From contig JAFRXL010000016.1 in NCBI GenBank assembly GCA_017441505.1, positions 20,800 to 84,799 of the forward strand: a stretch of DNA of 64,000 nt, given 5' to 3'. The notes under the pieces are model-generated. The model saw nothing but the letters and a program-made list of their open reading frames with translations. It searched no databases and had not been told where the DNA came from. Position 1 is the first letter of the stretch, and the number at the start of each line of letters is the position of its first letter. Shown in pieces: positions 10,039-18,696 of this stretch. The DNA is from Ruminococcus sp. (GTDB lineage Bacteria; Bacillota; Clostridia; Oscillospirales; Ruminococcaceae). A program made the position numbers and the translations under genes.

Positions 10039-11688
10039 ATGAAGATAAGAATATCAGCCGAAGTGAAGAATAAGCTTCAAAAAGATAAAAGCAATTCAAG
10101 GGTACTGAAGAGCAAGATAAAACGTATCAATATAGATACTGTATGTATCTATGTATTCACGGTATTGGCAGTATTTGCTTTTGCACAAGTCTTTTATCAT
10201 ATTATAAGGTATGAGCTTTCTCATGCTTATTCGGTCGATTCACCGCTTTACTGGACAGTTGGCAGAGGAATGATGAATGGTCTTACACCATATTCGGATC
10301 TGTATGAGAACAAACCCATAGGTATATTTGTACTGTCCATTATATCGTTCTCTTTTACAGACAGCACGATAATATGCAATATCGTAAGTATAATCTCAGC
10401 TTTTATAATAGCGGTAGTACCAAGTCTTTTTTTGCTTGAGAAATGTATGAAAGGAGCTGCAAATAAAGACAAAAAAATAGATTCTTATGATATTTTCTCC
10501 TTTTTAACAGTCTTTATGTGCAGTACTATGTTAGCAGTATACAGCGAGACATATTCCGGAGGTTTTCAGGTCGAAGCTATCGGAGCAGCTTGTTCAATTC
10601 TTTATATATATTCCGCACGTAAGCTTATGACTGCTGAGGATAAAAAAACACGTATCATAAGAACTATACTTACTGCAATTTATATCAGTTTTGCAGTAAT
10701 GCTGAAAGAACCTTTTCTTCTTGCAGCAACTGCAGCTGTTCTTCTTTTCACAAACAGTTTTAAAGACCTTATAAGGGGAGTGATTATTCCTGATATTATA
10801 GGCGGGATCGCTGTACTTACTGTTCTTGGAGCGACAGGTATCCTCAAACCGTATTTTACCATTTATATAAAGAATATGTTGAATACCCGGATCAGCTCCG
10901 GAGACCCTCTGCTTAATAATGGTGATACTGCTTTTAAACGTGCACTGAATATATTATTTTTGAAGGATGATGTGAAAACTTTTGATAACTTGCTATGGAT
11001 AATTATATTTTTAGCATTAATTATACCACTTGCATCAGTTTATAAAAAGAATATACGCATAATTATAATTCAGGTTCTGAAAGTTGCAGCAGCAGTATTT
11101 ACAGCTTCTTTCTGTGTAGGTCTTGGAGGTCAGTATTTTGATCATCATTATATTTTTGCTGTACCGATATATGCTGCATTTATTATGTACAGCGGTGAAC
11201 ATATAAGTCTTTTTAAAGACAGGAAAAAAGTTGTTAAGACAGCGACAATGATATGCTGTTTTTTACTCATATCAGATGTATCCTTAAATTACCGCAAGGA
11301 CTACGAAGGTGATTCCAATGATAAATATAAAACTATGGCCGCTAAAGCACAGTATGTAGATGAATTGATGGATTTCTACGAAGAAGAAAGATACCAGTAC
11401 ATTGGATTAGGCGATTTTTTGGGCTTTACAAAACATTCTCCGATGGGACCGCTTTTTGTTCAGGATTCGGGTTATTTCCAGACTGAGGATACAGAGTTCT
11501 TCAAACAGTTTTTAGAACAGATCGATAAAAGCAATATTGTAATTTTTAGTAGTTATACAACGCCACTTCTTAAAAAGGTCGTAAAAAATATCCTTGAAGA
11601 AGATTTTACAACAGAACCTCCAAAAGAGAATGATATTGAAAAGCCTTCTGATTTCTATTATACTGTCTATTATCGCAAAGGAATGTAA
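10039..11688 (+). CDS. GT-C-like multipass membrane protein, paralogue 2
   Basis: 549 residues with the same design as the preceding gene: basic N-terminal tail, Asp in YSVDSPLYWTVGRGMMNG, then PYSDLYENKPIGIFVLSIIS, about ten membrane spans and a soluble C-terminus. Long blocks are near identical to the upstream copy (for example CVGLGGQYF.HHYIFAVP, TKHSPMGP.FVQD, EPPKEN), while loops such as the one around residues 285-300 differ in length. This points to tandem duplication followed by divergence. Ribosome site AAGGAAG precedes the ATG and the gap to the first copy is 44 bases. It ends just before a strong hairpin terminator. Substrates are unknown. Confidence 0.7.
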   Translation: MKIRISAEVKNKLQKDKSNSRVLKSKIKRINIDTVCIYVFTVLAVFAFAQVFYHIIRYELSHAYSVDSPLYWTVGRGMMNGLTPYSDLYENKPIGIFVLSIISFSFTDSTIICNIVSIISAFIIAVVPSLFLLEKCMKGAANKDKKIDSYDIFSFLTVFMCSTMLAVYSETYSGGFQVEAIGAACSILYIYSARKLMTAEDKKTRIIRTILTAIYISFAVMLKEPFLLAATAAVLLFTNSFKDLIRGVIIPDIIGGIAVLTVLGATGILKPYFTIYIKNMLNTRISSGDPLLNNGDTAFKRALNILFLKDDVKTFDNLLWIIIFLALIIPLASVYKKNIRIIIIQVLKVAAAVFTASFCVGLGGQYFDHHYIFAVPIYAAFIMYSGEHISLFKDRKKVVKTATMICCFLLISDVSLNYRKDYEGDSNDKYKTMAAKAQYVDELMDFYEEERYQYIGLGDFLGFTKHSPMGPLFVQDSGYFQTEDTEFFKQFLEQIDKSNIVIFSSYTTPLLKKVVKNILEEDFTTEPPKENDIEKPSDFYYTVYYRKGM

Positions 11689-11689
11689 A

Positions 11690-11727
11690 AAAGCCGTTAT
11701 ACAGCCAATAAGCTGTATAACGGCTTT
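11690..11727. terminator. Bidirectional terminator between converging genes
   Basis: A perfect 16-bp stem (AAAGCCGTTATACAGC, loop CAATAA, GCTGTATAACGGCTTT) lies between the ends of the membrane-protein pair (+) and glyQS (-). The minus-strand reading is followed by six Ts and is the stronger terminator; the plus reading has only a short TTTAAAATT tail. Confidence 0.9.
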
Positions 11728-11751
11728 AAAATTATCGTGATATTAACCGAT

Positions 11752-13155
11752 TCAGAAATTGATCTTAGCTTCGAGGTAAGCAACGAGGTCATCGATAGCA
11801 ACACGTTCCTGCTCCATAGTATCACGGTCACGGACAGTAACGCAGTTATCCTTTTCGAGAGTATCGAAGTCGTAAGTGATGCAGAAAGGAGTACCTATCT
11901 CATCCTGACGGCGGTATCTCTTACCGATAGTACCGGTCTCATCGAAGTCTACCATGAACTTCTTAGAGAGCATCTCGTAAACTTCCTCAGCCTTAGGAGT
12001 GAGCTTCTTTACGAGTGGGAGCACTGCACACTTGAAAGGAGCAAGAGCAGGGTGGAAACGCATAACAGTACGGGTCTCCTTCTTCTCGTTGCCGTTTTTG
12101 TCTGTAGAAACGAGTTCTTCCTCGTCATAAGCCTCAGTAACAACGGAGAGGAAAAGTCTCTCAACGCCGAGAGAAGGCTCGATAACGTAAGGGATGTACT
12201 TCTCGTTAGTTTCAGGGTCGAAGTATTCAAGGGACTTACCGCTTGTATTTATATGCTGAGTGAGGTCGTAGTCAGTTCTGTCAGCAACGCCCCAGAGCTC
12301 GCCCCAGCCGAATGGGAAGAGGTACTCGAAGTCGGTAGTAGCCTTTGAATAGAAGCAGAGTTCTTCCTGATCGTGGTCACGGAGGCGGATATTCTCCTCT
12401 TTAAGACCGAGGCTGAGGAGGAAGTTCTTACAGTAGCTTCTCCAGTAATCGAACCATTCGAGGTCTGTACCCGGCTTGCAGAAGAATTCAAGCTCCATCT
12501 GCTCGAACTCACGAACACGGAAGATGAAGTTACCCGGAGTGATCTCGTTACGGAAGGACTTACCTACCTGAGCAACACCGAAAGGAACTTTTTTACGTGT
12601 AGTTCTCTGGATATTAGCGAAGTTAACGAAGATACCCTGAGCTGTCTCCGGACGGAGGTAGAGCTCGGACTTGCTGTCCTCAGTAACGCCCTGGAAAGTT
12701 TTGAACATGAGGTTGAACTGACGGATGTCAGTGAAGTTCTGTTTGCCGCAGTTAGGGCAGGTGATATTGTGTTCCTTGATGTAGTCCATCATCTGTTCGT
12801 TGGACCAGCCTGCAACGTTAGTGCCGTCGAAATCCTCGATGAGGTTATCGGCACGGTGACGTGTCTTACATTCTTTACAGTCCATAAGAGGGTCAGAGAA
12901 GCCGCCGATATGACCGGAAGCCACCCAAGTCTGCGGATTCATGAGTATAGCAGAATCAAGACCCACGTTGTACTTATTTTCCTGAACGAATTTTTTCAGC
13001 CAAGCTTTTTTGATATTGTTTTTCAGCTCAACGCCGAGCGGACCGTAGTCCCATGTATTTGCGAGACCGCCGTATATCTCAGAACCGGGATATACAAAGC
13101 CCTTTGATTTACAAAGGTCAACGATCTTATCCATTATTTTCTCATTGTTTTTCAT
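11752..13155 (-). CDS. glyQS: Glycyl-tRNA synthetase, dimeric type
   Basis: Charges tRNA-Gly. This is the single-chain alpha2 enzyme related to archaeal and eukaryotic GlyRS, 467 residues. The start is the ATG at 13155; an upstream in-frame GTG at 13170 is itself part of the ribosome site (GTGAGG). The class II core is visible: the motif 2 region [24 protein letters not shown], motif 3 ending in [11 protein letters not shown], and the substrate loop [15 protein letters not shown] zinc-type pair CKEC...CPNC lies in the insertion near residues 95-145. A C-terminal anticodon-binding domain follows. A sigma-A promoter sits directly upstream; no glycine T-box or riboswitch is visible. Confidence 0.97.
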   Translation of the reverse strand: MKNNEKIMDKIVDLCKSKGFVYPGSEIYGGLANTWDYGPLGVELKNNIKKAWLKKFVQENKYNVGLDSAILMNPQTWVASGHIGGFSDPLMDCKECKTRHRADNLIEDFDGTNVAGWSNEQMMDYIKEHNITCPNCGKQNFTDIRQFNLMFKTFQGVTEDSKSELYLRPETAQGIFVNFANIQRTTRKKVPFGVAQVGKSFRNEITPGNFIFRVREFEQMELEFFCKPGTDLEWFDYWRSYCKNFLLSLGLKEENIRLRDHDQEELCFYSKATTDFEYLFPFGWGELWGVADRTDYDLTQHINTSGKSLEYFDPETNEKYIPYVIEPSLGVERLFLSVVTEAYDEEELVSTDKNGNEKKETRTVMRFHPALAPFKCAVLPLVKKLTPKAEEVYEMLSKKFMVDFDETGTIGKRYRRQDEIGTPFCITYDFDTLEKDNCVTVRDRDTMEQERVAIDDLVAYLEAKINF

Positions 13156-13195
13156 TTTATATGACCTCACTTTAGTTTATTATGGTATCTATTAT

Positions 13196-13224
13196 ATTTT
13201 ACGTTAAAAAGGGTAAAATGTCAA
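13196..13224 (-). promoter_or_regulatory. Sigma-A promoter of glyQS
   Basis: Read on the minus strand: TTGACA (13224-13219), 17-bp spacer, TAAAAT (13201-13196). It lies about 40 bases upstream of the glyQS ATG, giving a short leader. Confidence 0.75.
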
Positions 13225-13227
13225 GTG

Positions 13228-13332
13228 GCAGGGATGACATCCCTGCACCCTTTTCACGTTTTGCTCGTAAACTCGCTTACACTGTACGAGAAGGAAAGAC
13301 TTTTTTCGCATACGCAAGCAAGTCCGTCACGG
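13228..13332 (+). repeat. Second repeat family, copy N1
   Basis: Starts with the hairpin GCAGGGAT-GAC-ATCCCTGC, continues CACCC...CACG and a GCTCGTAAACTCGCTTAC segment, and ends with TCGCATACGCAAG. The same ordered blocks occur in three units at 50511-50880. It lies immediately upstream of the glyQS promoter. Apparent short reading frames across it (FAYASKS peptide) recur in every copy because the DNA repeats, and I do not regard them as genes. Confidence 0.75.
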
Positions 13333-13340
13333 TAATAAAA

Positions 13341-13384
13341 ACGCTGGACGGCTGTTTCGTATTGGTTGTCCCAGCTTGACTGGC
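13341..13384 (+). repeat. Remnant of the hairpin repeat family
   Basis: Matches only the 3' part of the large hairpin element: ACGCTGGACGGCTG, a TTTCGTA segment and the final CCAGCTTGACTGG hairpin (13371-13383). The 5' hairpins are missing, so this is a decayed or truncated copy, lying between glyQS and the SGNH gene. Confidence 0.65.
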
Positions 13385-13424
13385 AGAATAAACTACACTC
13401 AAGCATTTTCGGCATTTAACATAT

Positions 13425-14468
13425 TCAGTTGATTATCCTTGAAGGAGCTGTCTGTACCGGTTGATCCTGCTGAGGTGTTTCGGCAGCAGGAGCTTGTGTG
13501 ACCGGTTCAGCCGGAGTAGTTACCGCTTCCGGAGCCGGAGCTGTTTCAGCCTGAACCTGTGCCTGTGCCTGTTCCGGAGCCAGCTGAGCAGTACTGTTTA
13601 TCTGTACAGTATTCAGGCAAAGCCAGTCTCTCCAGTTGATAGTATATTTTCCCTGAACGTGTATACCATCCGGAGTAACGTCCTCACGGAGATTGCCGTA
13701 ACCGTCATCGAAGATAGGATTTATGTCGATATAGAAGATGTGCTGGTTATCAGCAAGAGCCTGCATCATACTATTGAGGGTATTGATGCGTTCGTTGGTG
13801 ATACCGCCGGTCTGAGCGTACTCTGCGACACGCAGATTAGCTTCGATATAAATTATAGCATTCGGAGCTTTCTGGCGGATAACATTTACAAGTTCACTGT
13901 AGTTTGACATGGTAGTATCGAAGTTGTTTCCGACTTCATTGATACCGAGCATTATATAGACCTTGCCGTAGTTATTGCTTTCGAGCATTGAACCGAGAGT
14001 GCCGTTTTCGGCTGACGACAGGGCAGCGTGTGAAGCAAGACCTATATCGCAGAAGAAGTCTGCGTCAGTAAGTTCGGTTATCTTACTGTTTTCCTCTAAT
14101 CCGACTGTACGTGAATCGCCGATGAACAAAGCATCATTGAGATATGAAATGTCACTTTCGACGAACTGGAAGCTCTGAGCTGCCGGCTGAGGAGCAGTAG
14201 TAGTCTCGACAGCGGGGGCTGCATTTGTATCAAGAGTTTCACCTGGTGCGGCAGTAACTGCCGGAGTTGTAGCTGCCGGAGCTACGCCTGGCTGCTGTAC
14301 AGCCGAGGTAGTCATACCTTTAGTTATATCGATCTCTGCCGTACCGACAACTACTTCTTTTTTCTTTTTCTCACTGTTTGTCCATATCTGCTTGAAGATC
14401 ATAGGTGAAGCCACAAGGCAGGTAAGCAGAAGGATGACAGTGTAGGTACACTGTTTGAATCTGTTCAT
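13425..14468 (-). CDS. Membrane-anchored SGNH/GDSL hydrolase
   Basis: A 347-residue protein with an N-terminal membrane anchor (residues 5-27), a Thr/Ala/Pro-rich linker (about 50-100), an SGNH domain, and a second Pro/Ala/Gln-rich tail from about 290. Catalytic blocks: the nucleophile Ser in ALFIGDSRTVGL, block III in YIMLGINEVGNN, and the Asp/His pair in TPDGIHVQGKYT. It sits 22 bases downstream of an MBOAT O-acyltransferase, the classic pairing in which the MBOAT passes an acyl group across the membrane and the SGNH partner transfers it to, or removes it from, a surface polymer. Both low-complexity stretches suggest a spacer through the cell wall. Substrate unknown. Confidence 0.85.
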   Translation of the reverse strand: MNRFKQCTYTVILLLTCLVASPMIFKQIWTNSEKKKKEVVVGTAEIDITKGMTTSAVQQPGVAPAATTPAVTAAPGETLDTNAAPAVETTTAPQPAAQSFQFVESDISYLNDALFIGDSRTVGLEENSKITELTDADFFCDIGLASHAALSSAENGTLGSMLESNNYGKVYIMLGINEVGNNFDTTMSNYSELVNVIRQKAPNAIIYIEANLRVAEYAQTGGITNERINTLNSMMQALADNQHIFYIDINPIFDDGYGNLREDVTPDGIHVQGKYTINWRDWLCLNTVQINSTAQLAPEQAQAQVQAETAPAPEAVTTPAEPVTQAPAAETPQQDQPVQTAPSRIIN

Positions 14469-14489
14469 TTGTTTCTCCTGTTCTATGTA

Positions 14490-15881
14490 TCAGAATGTGA
14501 AATACAGGAAAGGATCGTCCATACCTTTGTACATACAGTATACTGATGCCCAGAATACCACGAGCAGGAGCAATGCACAGAAAGGTGAACCTTTTATTTT
14601 TCTATATATCCTTTCGGGTAATTTTGTTGAGAATATAGCACCGGCAAAGAAGTATTTCCTGTAAATGCCCCAGTACTTTACATAGTCCTCTTTATTGAGG
14701 ACTGAATCCGCATCATGGGTGAACGGGAGAAGTCTGCTTGCGTACTCTCTTAGCTGAGAAAGGTCAGTTATGACGAATATCATCCATGTAAGCGGTATTA
14801 TCAGAAGCATATAGGCGTGACCGATGATGCGGTACTTGTTCATGAACTTGCCTATATAGAATTTTTCGAGCATTATTATAGCGAACAGGACAAGTCCCCA
14901 TATCACGAAATTCCAGCTTGCACCGTGCCAGAAGCCTGTAAAGAGCCATACACAGAAGGTGTTGAAGATAAGTCTCCTCGGACCTTTTCTGTTGCCTCCG
15001 AGCGGTATATAAACGTAATCTCTGAACCATGAGCCGAGGGTCATGTGCCATCTTCGCCAGAATTCGGTCATAGTGCACGATGTATACGGGTGATCGAAGT
15101 TCTTAGGAAGCTCGAATCCCATAAGCTTGCCGAGACCGATAGCCATTAGCGAATAGCCGAAGAAGTCAAAATAAAGCTGGAAGGAGTATGCGAAAATACC
15201 CATCCATGCGAGTCTTGTTGATATGCTTTCAAATCCTATCTGGTAGACATCTTTCCAGAGATGACCTATCTGATTGGCGATGAGGGTCTTGTAACCAAGA
15301 CCGATAGTGAAAGTTTTCAGACCGTCCTCGACTTTTTTGATGCTGTGTGTACGGTGTCTGAGCTGAGCCGCAACGCTCTCGTAGGTAACTATAGGACCTG
15401 CAATGAGCTGTGGGAACATACTGATATAAGCTCCGTAGTTTATGAGGTTTTTCTCAGCTTTTGCTTTTTTTCTGTATACATCCGCTAAGTACGAAACATT
15501 CTGGAATGTATAGAAGCTTATGCCTATCGGGAGCATTATGTCTTTGACGGTAAGTCCGGCGTGGAAGATGTTGTTGATATTTTCTGTACCGAATCCCCAG
15601 TACTTGAAGAATATCAGCCACCAGAAGTTGAAGACGACTCCTATGAAGAGCCAGAACTTCGACGTTCGCCGGAAAGCCTCTATAAACTGAGCTATAATGA
15701 AATCAAATAATAAAGTTAAAAGAAACAGGATTATATAAACCGGTTTTTTTACGCCGAAACCATAGAATATGACGCTTCCGGCAAAGATCACTGCATTTTT
15801 ATACTTTGGCGGCGATGCCGCATATACCAACATGAAAGCAGGCAGGAATATAAAAATAAACTGCAAGCTGCTGAATACCAT
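14490..15881 (-). CDS. MBOAT membrane O-acyltransferase (AlgI/DltB-like)
   Basis: A 463-residue polytopic acyltransferase. The start is the ATG at 15881 (GGGTGG ribosome site 5 bases before it), giving MVFSSLQFIFIFLPAFML, the usual AlgI-type beginning. Family signatures: LPIGISFYTFQNVSYLADVYR, MTEFWRRWHMTLGSWFRDYVYIPLGG, and the catalytic His in FWHGASWNFVIWG. The AlgI/PatA group acetylates exported polysaccharides or peptidoglycan; the downstream SGNH gene fits as the extracellular partner. It is transcribed from a good promoter at 15971-15999. Confidence 0.92.
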   Translation of the reverse strand: MVFSSLQFIFIFLPAFMLVYAASPPKYKNAVIFAGSVIFYGFGVKKPVYIILFLLTLLFDFIIAQFIEAFRRTSKFWLFIGVVFNFWWLIFFKYWGFGTENINNIFHAGLTVKDIMLPIGISFYTFQNVSYLADVYRKKAKAEKNLINYGAYISMFPQLIAGPIVTYESVAAQLRHRTHSIKKVEDGLKTFTIGLGYKTLIANQIGHLWKDVYQIGFESISTRLAWMGIFAYSFQLYFDFFGYSLMAIGLGKLMGFELPKNFDHPYTSCTMTEFWRRWHMTLGSWFRDYVYIPLGGNRKGPRRLIFNTFCVWLFTGFWHGASWNFVIWGLVLFAIIMLEKFYIGKFMNKYRIIGHAYMLLIIPLTWMIFVITDLSQLREYASRLLPFTHDADSVLNKEDYVKYWGIYRKYFFAGAIFSTKLPERIYRKIKGSPFCALLLLVVFWASVYCMYKGMDDPFLYFTF

Positions 15882-15970
15882 TTTACCACCCTTTTTGTCT
15901 GTATTTCTTTTGTTCAAATATCTAAATTTATATCTTTATTTTCGGAACATATATATAGTCCAACATTATT

Positions 15971-15999
15971 ATTCTACAATGATTTTTGTGCATTGTCAA
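15971..15999 (-). promoter_or_regulatory. Sigma-A promoter of the MBOAT-SGNH operon
   Basis: Minus-strand TTGACA (15999-15994), 17-bp spacer, TAGAAT (15976-15971), about 90 bases upstream of the MBOAT start. The gap 15918-16076 holds nothing else I recognise. Confidence 0.75.
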
Positions 16000-16076
16000 T
16001 AGAGTTTTTTAATTGTAGCAATTTGCAATAATTTAGGGGAATTAATCGTAAAAAACAGTTCAAAAAAACAAAGGGC

Positions 16077-16466
16077 TCACTTTTTTATACTGGTGTTTCT
16101 TTTCCATTCATCATAACCTGTAAAAGTGTGCCAGTCCGGACCGGCATAGTATGTTACAAGGTTCTGGAGCCACTGATTTTCTTCGGTGAGGTCGTGTATC
16201 TGTTTTTCGAGCTCTGCAATTTTTTCGGCGTCAGAGACAGCGGAGTCCGCCAACTGTTTCTGCCACTTTTTTACAGTGCCCTCTGATACTTTTTCACGCT
16301 CAGCGATCTCGTTTATTTTGCCTTCCTTGATAGACTCTATAGCGGATTTGCGTTTTACTTCATCAGGTATCCTGAAATCCTCCGGCGGTATTTGTGTCTT
16401 GTAAGCCTTATACCATACGAATATAGCTCCGATGACTATGACGATCGTTATGAGTGTTGATAACAC
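16077..16466 (-). CDS. Small membrane-anchored HTH/coiled-coil protein
   Basis: A 129-residue protein of unknown function, GTG start at 16466 with AAGGAGGGG 6 bases upstream. It has one N-terminal membrane helix (MLSTLITIVIVIGAIFVWY), a helix-turn-helix-like stretch (residues about 38-72: AIESIKEGKINEIAEREKVS followed by EGTVKKWQKQL) resembling the fold of IS3-type OrfA and HTH_28 proteins, then a predicted coiled coil (EKIAELEKQIHDLTEENQWL) and an aromatic tail. It may be a domesticated transposase-like HTH tethered to the membrane; that is inference. It lies 24 bases downstream of pheA and is likely co-transcribed. Confidence 0.65.
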   Translation of the reverse strand: MLSTLITIVIVIGAIFVWYKAYKTQIPPEDFRIPDEVKRKSAIESIKEGKINEIAEREKVSEGTVKKWQKQLADSAVSDAEKIAELEKQIHDLTEENQWLQNLVTYYAGPDWHTFTGYDEWKRNTSIKK

Positions 16467-16490
16467 CGTATTCCCCTCCTTGTATTTATA

Positions 16491-17615
16491 TCAGTTCTCT
16501 GAAACGAAAGTACCGAGCAGGCGGAAATATTCAAGGTTTCCGTTGAGGTCACGGATAGTCGACTTTACTGCCGGGTCAGTGAGCTTTCCTGTGAAGTCCA
16601 TATAGAACAGTACATCGAAGCTTCCGTCACGTATAGGACGGTTCTCTATTCTCTGGAGATTCATGCCGTTTACATAGAATTTTGTGAGCAGTCTGTAAAG
16701 AGAACCCTCTGTATGCGGTATGCGGAGCATTACCGATATAGCGTCTGATTCCGGAGCGACCTGCATGGTCCTTGCGATGCAGACGAAGCGTGTGCGGTTG
16801 AGCGAGCAGTCTGCAATATGTTCAGCGAGGATATGAAGTCCGAGCTTCTTTGCACACTCGACAGAGCATATAGCTGCTATCTTTTCTTCCGGATCGCTGT
16901 TGAGCACCTTTTCAGCAGCAACGGCAGTATTGCTGTAATCGGAGGTCTTCAGTTCGTTTACTGTGAGGAAGTCGCTGCACTGAGAGAGTGCCTGACGGTG
17001 GGAGTAAACGCATTTTACCTCTGATATAGGGATATTCTCCTTTGTTGCAAGGCAGTGATTTATCTCCACAACAACTTCTTTTACTGTATAAACGCTGTAT
17101 TTTGCCATGAGGTCGTAGGTACTGTCAACGGAGCCGGCTGTTGAGTTATGAACGGGAAGTACACCGTAGTCAAGCTCGCCTGCCTGAACAGCTTTGAAGA
17201 CGTCCTCGAAAGTGCGGTAGAAGGTGAGGTCCTTATCGCCGAAAATCATTCTTGCGGCAGTTTCGGAGTTAGCTCCGGCAGTACCCTGACAGCCTATGCG
17301 GGTCGCTCCCTCGAAATCCGGAGCATCGAACTCATATTCAGGGGCTTCACCGTGGATACTTCTGTCCTGAAAGATCTTGCTTATGTCCATAATGTTTGTA
17401 AAGAGTGCGGCAGTACCGTTTTCAAGTCTGCTGTCGCCTGTAAGAGCCTTTATCCTGTCGATGACCTGCTGTTCTCTTCCACCTTGAAAAATAGGCAGAT
17501 TATGTTCTTTCTTATAGTCTGCGACGCCCTTGCAGAGTTCCATCCTTTTCATGAAGAGTGTAAGTATCTGGCTGTCAATATCATCTATACCGTCACGAAG
17601 CTGTTTGAGATCCAT
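16491..17615 (-). CDS. pheA: Chorismate mutase / prephenate dehydratase
   Basis: Bifunctional P-protein, 374 residues, making phenylpyruvate from chorismate. Domains in order: AroQ chorismate mutase (about 1-85, LKQLRDGIDDIDSQILTLF and KRMELCKGVADYK), prephenate dehydratase (about 108-285, starting RIGCQGTAGANSETAARMIF, with PVHNSTAGSVD and the catalytic-type motif NRTRFVCI), and a C-terminal ACT domain (about 293-374) with SLYRLLTKFYVNGMNLQRIENRP, where the Phe-sensing ESRP motif reads ENRP. Feedback inhibition by phenylalanine is expected. Ribosome site GGAGG precedes the ATG. A promoter lies in the divergent gap shared with ruvC. Confidence 0.97.
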   Translation of the reverse strand: MDLKQLRDGIDDIDSQILTLFMKRMELCKGVADYKKEHNLPIFQGGREQQVIDRIKALTGDSRLENGTAALFTNIMDISKIFQDRSIHGEAPEYEFDAPDFEGATRIGCQGTAGANSETAARMIFGDKDLTFYRTFEDVFKAVQAGELDYGVLPVHNSTAGSVDSTYDLMAKYSVYTVKEVVVEINHCLATKENIPISEVKCVYSHRQALSQCSDFLTVNELKTSDYSNTAVAAEKVLNSDPEEKIAAICSVECAKKLGLHILAEHIADCSLNRTRFVCIARTMQVAPESDAISVMLRIPHTEGSLYRLLTKFYVNGMNLQRIENRPIRDGSFDVLFYMDFTGKLTDPAVKSTIRDLNGNLEYFRLLGTFVSEN

Positions 17616-17651
17616 TATAATTCCTCCGTTTTATCATTTTCAACATTTTAC

Positions 17652-17680
17652 AGTATAACAGATTTTTTTGCAAAAATCAA
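17652..17680 (-). promoter_or_regulatory. Probable pheA promoter
   Basis: Minus strand: TTGATT (17680-17675), 17-bp spacer, TATACT (17657-17652), about 37 bases before the pheA ATG. No T-box or leader attenuator fits in this short leader. Confidence 0.6.
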
Positions 17681-17699
17681 TAAATTTGAAATAAATATA

Positions 17700-17729
17700 T
17701 TGCAATATATACGGCAGATGTGTTATAAT
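17700..17729 (+). promoter_or_regulatory. Probable ruvC promoter
   Basis: TTGCAA (17700-17705), 18-bp spacer, TATAAT (17724-17729), about 58 bases before the ruvC GTG. It is arranged divergently with the pheA promoter in the same 170-bp gap. Confidence 0.6.
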
Positions 17730-17787
17730 AATATGGAATATAGTGAGTAGGTGTCGCTGCTCGCTGGAACAGTACAGGTAATAAAAA

Positions 17788-18273
17788 GTGAAAAATATAA
17801 GGATACTCGGTGTTGACCCCGGTTATGCCATTGTAGGCTTCGGAATACTTGATTATGACGGTGTGAGATTTACTCCCATAGAATACGGAGCTGTGCTGAC
17901 AGAAGCAGGAACTCCGTTTCCGGAGAGACTGAAAGCAATATACACGGACATGGAATTCATATTCACCAAGTACGCTCCGGACTGCATGGCTATTGAGCGG
18001 CTTTATTTCAACACAAACCAGAAAACAGCCATAGATGTTGCTCAGGCAAGGGGAGTTACTGTGCTCTCTGCCGCAAAGCGTGGAATACCTATATCGGAGT
18101 ATACTCCGTTGCAGGTGAAATCCTCGGTAACAGGCTATGGAAAGGCTGAAAAGCAGCAGGTAATGGAAATGACAAGACAGCTCCTCGGACTGGCTCAGAT
18201 ACCTAAGCCGGACGATGCTGCGGATGCTCTCGCTATAGCCATTTGCCACGGACATTCAGTCCGCTGGGGATGA
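17788..18273 (+). CDS. ruvC: Holliday junction resolvase RuvC
   Basis: Dimeric endonuclease that cuts Holliday junctions brought by RuvAB. 161 residues, GTG start with AGGT about 10 bases upstream. The four acidic metal ligands are visible: Asp in ILGVDPGYAIVGFG, Glu in MAIERLYF, and the Asp pair in KPDDAADALAIAICHGH; the basic KSSVTGYGKAEKQQV segment is also typical. Normally ruvC directly precedes ruvA; here they are 423 bases apart because of a large repeat element. Confidence 0.97.
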   Translation: MKNIRILGVDPGYAIVGFGILDYDGVRFTPIEYGAVLTEAGTPFPERLKAIYTDMEFIFTKYAPDCMAIERLYFNTNQKTAIDVAQARGVTVLSAAKRGIPISEYTPLQVKSSVTGYGKAEKQQVMEMTRQLLGLAQIPKPDDAADALAIAICHGHSVRWG

Positions 18274-18309
18274 AATACAGAATTAAAAAATTTAAACAAA
18301 AATTAAAAA

Positions 18310-18655
18310 CGACGAAGTCGGCATTAAGGGATTCCAAAGGGTGACTCCTGACAGGAGCGATGACCCTCTGTCCTTACGGACATCTCCCTGTACTACAGGG
18401 AGTAACCCCACAGTGTGGGGAGATGTCACGAAGTGACAGAGGGGACGGGGCAGTTAGCCCCAACCCTTTGGCGGGAAGGTGTACGAGGTTACCCCTACCA
18501 GCGGTAGGGGATGTCAGCTTGCTGACAGGGGTGGCTGGACCCGATTAGGGTGGGCAGAGCCCTTCCTAAAAAGCAGTAAAACCAGCGAAGCGAAGTTTTA
18601 CGGACGTTCCGCATCTTTTCCCTCGGCTTGACCGACATAATTCAGCTTGACTGAC
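18310..18655 (+). repeat. Hairpin repeat element B (largest single arm, modules M1 and M2)
   Basis: This fills the ruvC-ruvA gap. Order: CGACGAAGTCG hairpin; CCAAAGGG stem whose loop holds a series of mini-hairpins (CTCC/GGAG, GTCC/GGAC, CTCCCTGT/ACAGGGAG, CCCCACA/TGTGGGG, GTCAC/GTGAC) before CCCTTTGG; then module M2 (CCCCTACC/GGTAGGGG and GTCAGC/GCTGAC) replacing the left arm of the third stem; GTAAAAC/GTTTTAC; CGGA/TCCG; TCGGCTTGACCGA; and a further CAGCTTGACTG hairpin. It is the most elaborate copy. Confidence 0.85.
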
Positions 18656-18696
18656 GCAATTTTTATCTGTCAAAGTAATAATAAAGGAAAAATCAC

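Noticed and set aside
11737-13107. Long plus-strand open frames of 203 and 244 codons over glyQS
   Set aside because: They are antisense to a clear class II synthetase with all motifs, and follow its codon bias in a mirrored frame.
13156-13190. Glycine T-box or riboswitch before glyQS
   Set aside because: The leader is only about 35 bases after a good promoter and contains no T-box core or glycine-aptamer pattern.
13182-13379. 65-codon open frame containing an FFAYASKS peptide
   Set aside because: The same peptide appears in frames at 50595 because the underlying DNA is the second repeat family. No ribosome site and no conservation expected beyond the repeat.
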